A DNA stretch of 40,736 bases from DASPWV01 sp046727855 (GCA_046727855.1 JBKPDL010000012.1:1-40736), one strand, 5' to 3'; positions 23,408-30,740 are shown, counted from the stretch's first letter. The notes: generated by a model not told the origin, from the sequence alone. Numbers and translations: made by a program.

Positions 23408-24438
23408 CAATGCTGCGTCCCGGTCGGGTGCCTTGTGTCGGCAGAATAGCTGGGGCCGGTACGCGCTTCTTTCGCGTCGGAATGGAGGTAGCACCGGACG
23501 CGGTGAGCGGGTTCGATTTCGACCTGCGACGGCACCGCCGTTGTGCATACTTCCATTCGAAACGGACAGCGCGGCGCAAAAGTGCAGCCGGGAGGCAGAG
23601 TCGCGAGACTGGGAACCGTTCCTTCGATCGCATGAAGCCGGCGGCCGGCGTGGCCGCTGGGAATCGACGCGAGCAGTCCCTTCGTGTACGGGTGGAGGGG
23701 ATTGCGAAAGATCGCGCGGGCGGGGCCCTCTTCGACAATGCGTCCGGTGTACATGACCGCGACGCGGTCCGCCGTCTCGGCGATCACGCCGAGGTCGTGC
23801 GTGATCAACAAGAGCGACAATTCGAGCTGCGTTTTCATGTCCCGCAGCAGTTCGAGGATCTGTGCCTGCACTGTAACGTCCAGCGCGGTTGTCGGCTCGT
23901 CGGCGATGACGAGCGGCGGCCCGCAGGCGAGCGCGACGGCCATCATCACGCGCTGGCGCATGCCGCCGGACAGTTGATGTGGATAATCGCGGGCGCGTTT
24001 CTCGGGTTGGGAAAGCTGCACCGCTCGCAGCAAAGCGATCGCCCGCTCACGAGCTTGCTGCTTGTCGGCGAGACCGTGCACCGTAAGTGCTTCGGCAATA
24101 TGGTCGCCGACGCGCATCACCGGGTTGAGGGCAGCCATTGGATCCTGGAACACCAGGCCAATGCCGGCGCCGCGGACGCGTCGGATTTCCTGGTCCGGGG
24201 CGGAGATCAGATTCGTCCCTTGGAACACCACGCGGCCCGCGGCGACGCGGCCCGGCGGCTGCAGCAGTTGGAGGATCGAAAACGCCGTCACCGACTTGCC
24301 GCTGCCCGATTCGCCGACGAGTCCGAGCGTCTCACCTTTATCAATTGCGAACGACACGTCGTCGACTGCCACCACAGGCTTGCCTGGTATGTCGAACACA
24401 GTCGTCAGGTTCTCAACTGAAAGCAGCCGGTCAGCCAT
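23407..24438 (-). CDS. Oligopeptide/dipeptide ABC transporter ATPase, OppD/DppD type
   Basis: A 343-residue ATPase. It has Walker A GESGSGKSV, the Q-loop GLVFQDPMAALNPVMRVG, the signature LSGGMRQRVMMAVAL, Walker B LVIADEPTTALD, a switch His in LITHDLGV and the oligopeptide C-terminal region with cysteines (PPGCTFAPRCPFRMEVC), which in the family carries a metal cluster site in some members. The GGMRQR form is typical of the D subunit. No Shine-Dalgarno precedes ATG 24438. It lies 35 nt after the mutase stop, with a perfect palindrome between them, and is followed by the OppF-type gene with a one-base overlap. No permease is nearby. Confidence 0.92.
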   Translation of the reverse strand: MADRLLSVENLTTVFDIPGKPVVAVDDVSFAIDKGETLGLVGESGSGKSVTAFSILQLLQPPGRVAAGRVVFQGTNLISAPDQEIRRVRGAGIGLVFQDPMAALNPVMRVGDHIAEALTVHGLADKQQARERAIALLRAVQLSQPEKRARDYPHQLSGGMRQRVMMAVALACGPPLVIADEPTTALDVTVQAQILELLRDMKTQLELSLLLITHDLGVIAETADRVAVMYTGRIVEEGPARAIFRNPLHPYTKGLLASIPSGHAGRRLHAIEGTVPSLATLPPGCTFAPRCPFRMEVCTTAVPSQVEIEPAHRVRCYLHSDAKEARTGPSYSADTRHPTGTQH

Positions 24439-24454
24439 AGGTTGGAAAACGGGA

Positions 24455-24475
24455 AAAAGGGGTCTGACCCCTTTT
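24455..24475. terminator. Palindrome AAAAGGGGTC with a one-base loop
   Basis: A perfect 10-bp arm AAAAGGGGTC, one T, then its exact complement ending in TTTT. Its right end overlaps the mutase stop codon (TAA at 24474-24476, minus strand). Transcribed from the mutase, the RNA forms a strong G-C hairpin, but it ends in A's and T's that are part of the stem, so it may act as an attenuator. The same palindrome type is widespread in many bacteria as a dispersed repeat. Confidence 0.6.
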
Positions 24476-26045
24476 AGTCGATTGCGATTTCTTTGAACTC
24501 GCCGAACACAGAGCGCATCGTATCCGCGATTTCGCCAACCGTCGCCTGCGCTTCGACAGCAGCGATGATGGCAGGCACCAGATTGTCATTCCCTCGCGCG
24601 ACGTGTTCGACGGCGTCGAGGGCCGCCTTCCATCGCGTCCGATCACGACCGGCCCGCAGCGCGCGGACGCGCTGCACTTGCTCGGTCTCGAGCGCCGGAT
24701 CGAGCGAGAACATCTCGATTCCCTCCCGTTCGTCGGTCGTGTATCGATTGACGCCGACGACCACGGCGTCGCCGGCATCCATCGCCAACTGCGTTTTGTA
24801 GGCCGAGTCCTGAATCTGACGCTGAACGAATCCGCTTTCGATCGCCGCCAGCGTGCCCCCCAGCGCATCGATGCGCGCGAGCAGATCGCGCGCGCCCTGC
24901 TCGATGTCGTTGGTGAGTTTCTCGATGTACAACGAGCCGGCAAACGGATCGACGGTGTTGGTCACGCCTGATTCGCAGGCGATAATCTGCTGCGTCCTGA
25001 GAGCGATGCGCGCCGATTCTTCCGTGGGCAGCGCAAGCGCCTCGTCGCGGCCATTGGTATGCAGCGACTGTGTGCCGCCGAGCACGGCCGACAGCGCCTG
25101 CAGCGCGACCCGAACGATGTTGTTATCGGGCTGGTGTGCGGTCAGCGTGCTGCCAGCCGTTTGCGTGTGAAAGCGAAGCTGCAGCGCACGCGGGTTGGTG
25201 ACGCCAAACCGGGCACGCATTACACGCGCCCAGAGGCGCCGGGCGGCACGAAATTTCGCGACCTCCTCGAGAAAGTTGTTGTGTGCGTTGAAGAAAAACG
25301 AGACGCGCTGACCCACCGCGTTGGCATCCAAACCGGCGGCGATCGCAGCATCGAGATACGCGATCGCATTGGCAAACGTAAACGCGATCTCCTGGACCGC
25401 CGTCGACCCGGCTTCGCGAATGTGATACCCGCTGATTGAAATCGTGTTCCATTGGGGTACCTCGCGCTCGCAGAACGCGAAGATGTCGGTGGCAATGCGC
25501 AGCGACGCCTTGGGCGGATAAATATACGTGCCGCGCGCGACGTATTCCTTCAGCACGTCGTTCTGCACCGTGCCCGACAGCGCCTTCGGCAGGACCCCTT
25601 GCCTTTTTGCAACGGCAATGTAGAGCGCGAGCAGAATGATCGCGGTGGCGTTGATCGTCATCGACGTCGACACGCGATCGAGCGGAATGCCGTCGAAGAG
25701 CGCGGCCATGTCCTCGATCGAGTCGATGGCGACGCCGACCCGCCCCACCTCGCCGGCCGCGAGTGGGTGATCAGAGTCATACCCGATTTGGGTCGGCAAA
25801 TCGAAGGCAACGCTCAGTCCGCTGACGCCCTGCGACAGGAGGTAGCGGTAGCGTTTGTTTGATTCCGACGCTGTACCGAATCCCGCGTATTGCCGCATCG
25901 TCCACAGCCGCCCCCGATACATCGTGGGCTGAATGCCGCGGGTGTAAGGAAACTCGCCGGGATTGCCGAGATCTTGTTCAGGGTTGAAATCGGGGAGATC
26001 GCTTGGATGGACGAACGGGCGAGGGCCGGTAGCCGAACCGCTCAT
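24474..26045 (-). CDS. Methylmalonyl-CoA mutase, catalytic subunit without B12 domain
   Basis: A 523-residue mutase-family protein matching the large-subunit domain only. Key stretches are TMYRGRLWTMRQYAGFGT, SVAFDLPTQIGYDSDHP, AGVTNT-like VESG, ISGYHIREAGST (catalytic-region His) and QTAGSTLTAHQPDNNIVR. The Tyr of TMY, used by methylmalonyl-CoA mutases rather than by 2-hydroxyisobutyryl-CoA mutases, is present, so methylmalonyl-CoA is the likeliest substrate. The B12-binding domain, which in this split type is a separate small subunit, is not in the window. It heads an operon with two ABC ATPases. ATG 26045 lies 7 nt after TACAAT. Confidence 0.92.
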   Translation of the reverse strand: MSGSATGPRPFVHPSDLPDFNPEQDLGNPGEFPYTRGIQPTMYRGRLWTMRQYAGFGTASESNKRYRYLLSQGVSGLSVAFDLPTQIGYDSDHPLAAGEVGRVGVAIDSIEDMAALFDGIPLDRVSTSMTINATAIILLALYIAVAKRQGVLPKALSGTVQNDVLKEYVARGTYIYPPKASLRIATDIFAFCEREVPQWNTISISGYHIREAGSTAVQEIAFTFANAIAYLDAAIAAGLDANAVGQRVSFFFNAHNNFLEEVAKFRAARRLWARVMRARFGVTNPRALQLRFHTQTAGSTLTAHQPDNNIVRVALQALSAVLGGTQSLHTNGRDEALALPTEESARIALRTQQIIACESGVTNTVDPFAGSLYIEKLTNDIEQGARDLLARIDALGGTLAAIESGFVQRQIQDSAYKTQLAMDAGDAVVVGVNRYTTDEREGIEMFSLDPALETEQVQRVRALRAGRDRTRWKAALDAVEHVARGNDNLVPAIIAAVEAQATVGEIADTMRSVFGEFKEIAID

Positions 26046-26052
26046 TGGACCG

Positions 26053-26058
26053 ATTGTA
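26053..26058 (-). promoter_or_regulatory. Candidate -10 element, mutase gene
   Basis: TACAAT on the minus strand, 7 nt before ATG 26045, with no Shine-Dalgarno. It is another leaderless-type layout. Confidence 0.45.
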
Positions 26059-26129
26059 GCCGCGCGCTGAGCGAGCGTTCGCCCCTGGAGACGGGCGGCG
26101 CGCGGCTGGTGGGTTTACTGCGATCGGGC

Positions 26130-26193
26130 ACCACATACTGTGGTCAGCTTTGGCACACACAATATGCAGGCCTTTGCCGTGTCGAATGTGCCA
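26130..26193. promoter_or_regulatory. Two inverted repeats upstream of the strong promoter
   Basis: In the 164 nt between the mutase gene and the promoter at 26210 lie a dyad ACCACA-TAC-TGTGGT (26130-26144) and a wider one, TGGCACA (26151-26157) with its complement TGTGCCA (26187-26193). Both are perfect. Their place directly before a promoter suggests operators for a dimeric regulator. Confidence 0.4.
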
Positions 26194-26209
26194 TTAATAG
26201 CGTTCGTCC

Positions 26210-26238
26210 TTGACAGTTAGCGGGACCGTTCTTAGAAT
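26210..26238 (+). promoter_or_regulatory. Near-consensus sigma-70 promoter
   Basis: TTGACA (26210-26215), exactly 17 nt, then TAGAAT (26233-26238). It is the only near-perfect housekeeping promoter I found in the window. Transcription should begin near 26245, leaving a leader of about 130 nt before the 106-residue gene. Confidence 0.85.
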
Positions 26239-26244
26239 GGCTGA

Positions 26245-26373
26245 AGTCGGGCACATTGTTCTAAGTCCTACCAGATGTAGGTTTTGCGCCGATCGTTCCC
26301 AGTCGCCCGGCTGGGATCGTAGGCCCACGGCCTCCGGTTGTACCCAGCCCGGCGGCGTTCAGGAGGGAGCCGT
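26245..26373 (+). ncRNA. Candidate structured 5' leader of the 106-residue gene
   Basis: The roughly 130-nt leader can fold locally: CCTAC-CAGAT-GTAGG (5-bp stem), then GATCGTTCCCAG facing CTGGGATC, then GGCC-CAC-GGCC. It ends with AGGAGGG before ATG 26374. The combination of a consensus promoter, compact hairpins and a strong ribosome site suggests a regulated leader. I match it to no known riboswitch. The folds were judged by eye. Confidence 0.4.
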
Positions 26374-26694
26374 ATGGATGACGTCGTGAACCGGTTCGCA
26401 CGAGAGCTGGCCGACGCCATTGCCGCTGCAGTGGCCGAAAATCCCGAAGTCGAGTCGTGTCGCGAGCGCGCTCGGGCCGCGGGTTACGAGATGAAGGTGA
26501 CGCTCGAAGCCGTGGTGGGCTTTGTCAGCCGCCCGCAGGCACAGGACAAGAACACCCCCGTCGCTGCGAAACTCACAGCTACGACCAAGGCGTTGGTTCC
26601 GCGCCGCGCCGCCGAAATGACGGCTAACGATCGGCGTTTCCTCCGTTCCCTCCGCATCGCTGCCGACGACGCGAAGGTGGAAGAGGCGAATTAG
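26374..26694 (+). CDS. Small helical protein with AGGAGGG start, unknown function
   Basis: A 106-residue soluble protein. It is mostly helical at the N-terminus (MDDVVNRFARELADAIAAAVAENPEVESCRERARAAGYEM) with a Cys at about residue 29, a middle stretch VTLEAVVGFVSR, and a basic C-terminal part ending TANDRRFLRSLRIAADDAKVEEAN. The charged FLRSLRIA segment might bind RNA, DNA or a partner. I do not recognise a family. The start at ATG 26374 is set by AGGAGGG 6 nt upstream. It is transcribed from the strong promoter at 26210 and is convergent with the gpmA remnant. Confidence 0.75.
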   Translation: MDDVVNRFARELADAIAAAVAENPEVESCRERARAAGYEMKVTLEAVVGFVSRPQAQDKNTPVAAKLTATTKALVPRRAAEMTANDRRFLRSLRIAADDAKVEEAN

Positions 26695-26696
26695 AA

Positions 26697-26839
26697 CACC
26701 GAATTTGGAGATCCTCGCGATTCCGAGATTTGGAGTCGATTTGGAGATCTCGAGATGTGGAGATTTGGAGTCGATTTGGTGATCTCCGAGTCTCAACATC
26801 TTGAGATCTCCAAATCTGCAAATCCGCAAATCTCAAATC
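26697..26839. repeat. GATTTGG heptamer repeat with inverted arms
   Basis: On the minus strand this stretch runs GATTTGAGATTTGCGGATTT and similar, then turns into CCAAATC-type complements, forming an imperfect interrupted palindrome about 140 nt long. Units vary around GATTTGG/GATTTGC/GAGATTT. It lies directly after the 106-residue gene and ends exactly where the gpmA remnant loses its homology. Confidence 0.8.
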
Positions 26840-26908
26840 CCAGCCGGTGAAGCGGTTTTCTTTGTTCCAGACGGATTCGCCGTGACGAAGAAGGACGAGT
26901 TTCTGCAT
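26840..26908 (-). pseudogene. gpmA: N-terminal remnant of phosphoglycerate mutase
   Basis: The first 23 codons from ATG 26908 are an unmistakable 2,3-bisphosphoglycerate-dependent phosphoglycerate mutase start: the LVLLRHGES box with the catalytic His, then NKENRFTGW. At codon 24 the sequence becomes heptamer repeat and the rest of the gene, more than 200 residues, is missing. The frame stays open through the repeat to 26624 only because the repeat lacks stops. Located next to eno, it would have been a glycolytic neighbour. It is either truncated in the genome or the result of a join at a repeat during assembly. Confidence 0.85.
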
Positions 26909-26916
26909 GCTCGATT

Positions 26917-26942
26917 GCGGACCTAAAGGTCCGCCCTACAAG
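26917..26942. repeat. Dispersed palindrome, copy 1
   Basis: GCGGACCTAAAGGTCCGC (26917-26934) followed by CCTACAAG. It is a member of the same family as 28309-28326, just upstream of the gpmA remnant start. Confidence 0.8.
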
Positions 26943-26956
26943 ACATGTAAGGTATC

Positions 26957-27006
26957 GGTCCGCGCTACAAGAAATGCAAAGTGCCGGCGAAGGCGGTCAG
27001 GTCCGC
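26957..27006. repeat. Two half copies of the dispersed palindrome at the 3' end of eno
   Basis: GGTCCGCGCTACAAG (26957-26971) and TCAGGTCCGC (26997-27006) are right halves of the family motif. The second overlaps the stop codon and last two codons of eno. Confidence 0.6.
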
Positions 27007-28295
27007 GGCAACTGTTTCACTGCGGCGCGCCCCGCAAAGCTCGCCGCCGCGCCGAGTTCTTCCTCGATCCTGAGCAGCTCATTGTACTTTGCCGTCCGAT
27101 CGCTGCGTGACGCCGATCCCGTTTTGATCTGTCCCGCGGCTGTGCCCACCGCGAGATCGGCGATCGTTGTATCCTCCGTCTCTCCCGAGCGATGGGAAAT
27201 GATGCTTGCGTATCCCGCTCTCGATGCCATCGCGATCGCGTCGAGCGTTTCCGTGACCGTGCCGATCTGATTCAACTTGATCAGAATCGCGTTTGCGATG
27301 CCTTCGGAGATGCCACGGGCCAGGATTTCGGGATTGGTGACGAATAGGTCGTCGCCCACCAGTTGCACGCGCGAGCCGAGTTCTCGCGTCAGCATCGCCC
27401 AGCCGCGCCAGTCTCCTTCCGCACAGCCGTCTTCGATCGAGATGATTGGATATTGCCGGCACCAGTCGACATACAGCGCCACCATCCCCTCCGAGTCGCG
27501 CGCCGGCTCGCCCGATTTCTTGAACTCGTATTTGCCGTCCTTGCCGAACTCGCTCGACGCGACATCAAGCGCGAAATAGACATCGCGGCCGGCGCTGTAG
27601 CCCGCTTTCGAAACAGCTTCAAGCACCACGTCGAGCGCCTCTCGATTCGAGCGCAGGCTCGGGGCGAAACCACCCTCGTCGCCAACGCCGGTTGAAAGGC
27701 CGCGCTTTCTCAGGAGCCCGCGGAGCGCGTGAAAGATCTCGACGCCGGTGCGCAGCGCTTCGCTGAACGTCGGGGCGCCGACCGGCATCACCATGAACTC
27801 CTGAAAGTCCACGTTAGAGTCTGCGTGCGCGCCGCCGTTGAGGATATTCATCATTGGGACCGGCAGCAGGTATTCGGCGGGGGCCCCCGCCAGCTGCGCG
27901 ATGTGTGCGAAGAGCGGCCTTCCCACGCCGACAGCGTCGGCGCGCATCGCCGCCATCGAAACGCCAAGCACGGCGTTGGCGCCAAGGCGTCGCTTCGTCG
28001 CGGTTCCGTCGAGACGAATCATCGCGTCGTCGAGCTCACGTTGCGACATCTCGCGGCCGCGCACCGCGTTGGCGATTTCGCCGTTCACATGCGCCACCGC
28101 TTCGCGGACGCCTCTACCGAGATAGCGCTTCGGATCGCCGTCCCGCAACTCCAGCGCCTCGCGTTGGCCGGTCGACGCGCCCGATGGAACAGCCGCACGT
28201 CCACGTGCCCCGCCTTCGAGGACAACGTCGACTTCTACGGTGGGATTGCCGCGCGAATCGAGAATCTCGCGGCCTTTGATATCCAGAATCTTCAT
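26997..28295 (-). CDS. eno: Enolase
   Basis: Glycolytic enzyme that dehydrates 2-phosphoglycerate to phosphoenolpyruvate. The protein has 432 residues, the normal length. The N-terminal IKGREILDSRGNPTVEVDV and AVPSGASTGQREALELRDGD stretches, the NILNGGAHADSNVDFQEFM loop and the catalytic ISIEDG and SHRSGETEDTTIADL regions are all present. The metal ligands lie in the latter two. ATG 28295 follows GGAGG at 4 nt, a close spacing. It is probably cotranscribed with glgC upstream, with a palindrome in the 42-nt gap. Its last three codons share sequence with the dispersed repeat family. Confidence 0.97.
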   Translation of the reverse strand: MKILDIKGREILDSRGNPTVEVDVVLEGGARGRAAVPSGASTGQREALELRDGDPKRYLGRGVREAVAHVNGEIANAVRGREMSQRELDDAMIRLDGTATKRRLGANAVLGVSMAAMRADAVGVGRPLFAHIAQLAGAPAEYLLPVPMMNILNGGAHADSNVDFQEFMVMPVGAPTFSEALRTGVEIFHALRGLLRKRGLSTGVGDEGGFAPSLRSNREALDVVLEAVSKAGYSAGRDVYFALDVASSEFGKDGKYEFKKSGEPARDSEGMVALYVDWCRQYPIISIEDGCAEGDWRGWAMLTRELGSRVQLVGDDLFVTNPEILARGISEGIANAILIKLNQIGTVTETLDAIAMASRAGYASIISHRSGETEDTTIADLAVGTAAGQIKTGSASRSDRTAKYNELLRIEEELGAAASFAGRAAVKQLPRT

Positions 28296-28308
28296 GCGCC
28301 TCCAAACC

Positions 28309-28326
28309 GCGGACCTGAAGGTCCGC
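28309..28326. repeat. Dispersed palindrome, copy 2, between glgC and eno
   Basis: GCGGACCTGAAGGTCCGC is a perfect palindrome around a 2-nt centre. It lies in the 42-nt glgC-eno gap on the minus strand, directly before the eno ribosome site, and can form an 8-bp hairpin in the transcript. Confidence 0.85.
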
Positions 28327-28337
28327 GCTGCACAGGT

Positions 28338-29615
28338 TCATCCTCTGCGATCCGCTTCAGCTTCAAGCCGGAGCGCTGCATCTGAAATCGGGCCAATAAA
28401 CGGTTCTTCGTCAACAGTGACAACCACGACGCCGTCTTCGGTCACCGTGTGGCGGCGACGATCTTCCTGCAGGTTGTAGCCGATTCGCGCGCCGCGTGGA
28501 ATCAGCACGTCGCGATCGACGATGGTGCGGCGAATCTGCGCGTGGCGTCCGACACGCACGCCCGGCATCAGGATCGATTGCTCAATCTGGCAGAAACTGT
28601 GCACACGCACGTTCGGGCACAGGATGCTGCCCGAAATGCGGCTGCCGGAAACGATGCACCCGGGCGAAATCAGCGAGTCGAGCGCCTCGCCCTTGCGTCC
28701 CTCTTCCGCAAACACAAACTTGGCGGGCGGCGCCTGCGGCTGGTAGGTCCGCAGCGGCCACTCCGGGTCGTACAAGTTGAACTCGGGGTTCACCTGGCAC
28801 AGATCCATGTTCGCTTCGTAATAGGCGTCGAGCGTTCCGATATCGCGCCAGTACTTCGCGGCTTTCTTGTTCTCGTCGTAGAACGGATAGGAAAACACGC
28901 ACCCACCGCTGATGAGCGCGGGAATGATGTTCTTGCCGAAATCGTGATGGCTTTCAGCCAGGGCCGCGTCGTCTTCGAGCGCTTTGACCAGCACATCGAT
29001 GTCGAACACATAGATGCCCATCGACGCAAGCGCGAAATTGGACGCGCCCGGAATCGCTGCCGGTTCTGCCGGTTTCTCCTGAAACCCGATCACGCGCTGT
29101 TCCTCGTCAACGGCAACCATGCCGAAACGGCTGCCATCCTGGAGCGGCACTTCGATCGACGCCAGCGTCACCTGGGCCCCTTTGTCGATGTGGAACCGCA
29201 GCATCCTGCGGTAGTCCATCTTGTAGATGTGATCGCCGGCAAGGACGACGACATAGCGCGGATTCTCGCGCACGATCGAGTATAGGTTTTGATAAACGGC
29301 GTCTGCCGTACCCTGATACCACTGCTCGCCGACACGTTTTTGCGGCGGCAGGATCTCGATGAACTCGCCGAGCTCTTCCGACACAATGCTCCAGCCCTGA
29401 CGGATGTGACGATTGAGCGAAAGCGATTTGTACTGCGTGGCGATAAAGATCCGCCGGAACGCGGCGTTGAGGCAATTGCTGAGTACGAAGTCGATGATGC
29501 GATACGGACCGCCGAAATAGACGGCCGGCTTCGCGCGTTCTTTCGTCAGCGGCCAGAGCCGCTCACCTGCGCCTCCAGCCAGCACGATCACGAGCACATC
29601 GTCGTCGTGAATCAC
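28338..29615 (-). CDS. glgC: Glucose-1-phosphate adenylyltransferase
   Basis: Makes ADP-glucose for glycogen synthesis. The 425-residue protein starts with VIVLAGGAGERLWPLTKERAKPAVYFGG, the nucleotide-binding loop of the family, followed by RIIDFVLSNCLNA and SRFGMVAVDEEQRVIGFQEKP. The C-terminal left-handed beta-helix (about 300-425) is present (SGSRISGSILCPNVRVHS). The start is GTG 29615. No Shine-Dalgarno is evident. It is the first gene of the glgC-eno unit. The allosteric regulation is not readable from the sequence. Confidence 0.96.
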   Translation of the reverse strand: MIHDDDVLVIVLAGGAGERLWPLTKERAKPAVYFGGPYRIIDFVLSNCLNAAFRRIFIATQYKSLSLNRHIRQGWSIVSEELGEFIEILPPQKRVGEQWYQGTADAVYQNLYSIVRENPRYVVVLAGDHIYKMDYRRMLRFHIDKGAQVTLASIEVPLQDGSRFGMVAVDEEQRVIGFQEKPAEPAAIPGASNFALASMGIYVFDIDVLVKALEDDAALAESHHDFGKNIIPALISGGCVFSYPFYDENKKAAKYWRDIGTLDAYYEANMDLCQVNPEFNLYDPEWPLRTYQPQAPPAKFVFAEEGRKGEALDSLISPGCIVSGSRISGSILCPNVRVHSFCQIEQSILMPGVRVGRHAQIRRTIVDRDVLIPRGARIGYNLQEDRRRHTVTEDGVVVVTVDEEPFIGPISDAALRLEAEADRRG

Positions 29616-29690
29616 GGTGATCTCAGCCGCACGATATCATTTGCACGTGTTTGACAGCGCGCGGATCCGCCCAATATCATCGGTGGTTTA

Positions 29691-29717
29691 GGACTTGTAA
29701 GGTCTGCGACTCTACAT
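29691..29717. repeat. Decayed copy of the dispersed palindrome
   Basis: GGACTTGTAAGGTCTGCGA, then CTCTACA, aligns with GGACCTGAAGGTCCGCG-CTACA with a few base changes and insertions. It lies in the divergent region before the exported protein at 29730. Confidence 0.45.
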
Positions 29718-29729
29718 GGAGATTTGAAG

Positions 29730-30740
29730 ATGGTCAGACGTCGTGTCATCGCGCTCGTTGCTGCCCTGGCCTTTGCCATGGCCGGCTCGGCTGCTCATGC
29801 GCAGCAGACGGCCAAGCAGGACGACAAAAAGCGCAGCAAGCAGGAGCAGCAGGAGATCGAGCAGCTAGTCAAGACGGTCGACGCTGTGATGGGAGGACAG
29901 CCTGCGCCTTCCGACGTCCAGATGACGCTCACACCCTACTTTCTGAAATCGCAGGAGCAGCGGACGTTCGTGCCCTTCGTTCTCGATGTGAAGGGCGCGC
30001 CGGCGGCAGACGCCGCCATGTACGTGCGAATCGTCAATCCTTCGGCGCAGCCCGATCCGAAGGCCAAGAAAATCGAGTATCCGTGGGATGACATCCACTT
30101 CATTCCCGCCAGCGCGCTCGCGTCGGGCAAGATCAATCGCGTGTTCATGGCGGCGCCAGGAACCTACGATTTGTATGTCGCCATCAAGGAACGGCTTGCG
30201 GAGAAAGCGCCGAAGGATCAGGTCGCGAAGATCGGCGTGCTCAAGACGCAAATCACCGTGCCTGATTACTGGAGCGGCGAGCTAGCGACGAGCAGCATCA
30301 TCGTCACCGACAAGGTGAACGTGCTCAACGCGCCGGTCAGCGCCGACGAAGGGCGCGAACGGCCGTTCGTGTTCGGCACGCAGGAGCTCGTGCCGGCGAG
30401 CGACATGGAGTTCAAGAAGAGCGAACAGCTCGCGACCTTCTTCCAGGTGTACAACGCCGGTCTTGGGCCCGACGGCAAACCGAATCTGGTGATGGAATAC
30501 AACTTCCATCGCAAGGAAGGTGGGGAGGAAAAGTTTTTCAACAAGACCAATCCGCAAACCATCAACGCGTCGGTGCTGCCGGCGACGTTCGATCCGTCCA
30601 AGTTCCCTGTACCCGGCGGTATTGAAGTGCCACTGACGAGCTTTCCAGAGGGGGACTACCGGCTGGAAATCAAGATCAGCGATAAGGCAACGGGCAAAAC
30701 TCTCACGAAAGACGTCAACTTCACCGTCAAGGGCGACTAG
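29730..30740 (+). CDS. Exported protein, unknown function
   Basis: A 336-residue secreted or periplasmic protein with a signal peptide (MVRRRVIALVAALAFAMAGSAAHAQ, cleavage after residue 25 or so). A Lys/Gln-rich linker follows, then beta-rich domains. Phrases such as QRTFVPFVLDVKGAP, VFMAAPGTYDLYVAI and FPEGDYRLEIKISDKATGKTLTKDVNFTV resemble immunoglobulin-like or carbohydrate-binding beta-sandwich domains; the C-terminal one resembles domains seen in secreted acidobacterial proteins. No catalytic site is seen. The ATG at 29730 is preferred over TTG 29724 because GGAG lies upstream at good spacing. It stands between a divergent glgC and a convergently oriented gap. Confidence 0.75.
   Translation: MVRRRVIALVAALAFAMAGSAAHAQQTAKQDDKKRSKQEQQEIEQLVKTVDAVMGGQPAPSDVQMTLTPYFLKSQEQRTFVPFVLDVKGAPAADAAMYVRIVNPSAQPDPKAKKIEYPWDDIHFIPASALASGKINRVFMAAPGTYDLYVAIKERLAEKAPKDQVAKIGVLKTQITVPDYWSGELATSSIIVTDKVNVLNAPVSADEGRERPFVFGTQELVPASDMEFKKSEQLATFFQVYNAGLGPDGKPNLVMEYNFHRKEGGEEKFFNKTNPQTINASVLPATFDPSKFPVPGGIEVPLTSFPEGDYRLEIKISDKATGKTLTKDVNFTVKGD

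Noticed and set aside
26151..26167. TGGCACACACAATATGC as a sigma-54 promoter
   Set aside because: The GG and GC are 12 bases apart rather than 10.
26624..26839. Continuation of the gpmA frame as a real protein
   Set aside because: The residues are translated heptamer repeat and then antisense of the 106-residue gene. Nothing matches the rest of a phosphoglycerate mutase.
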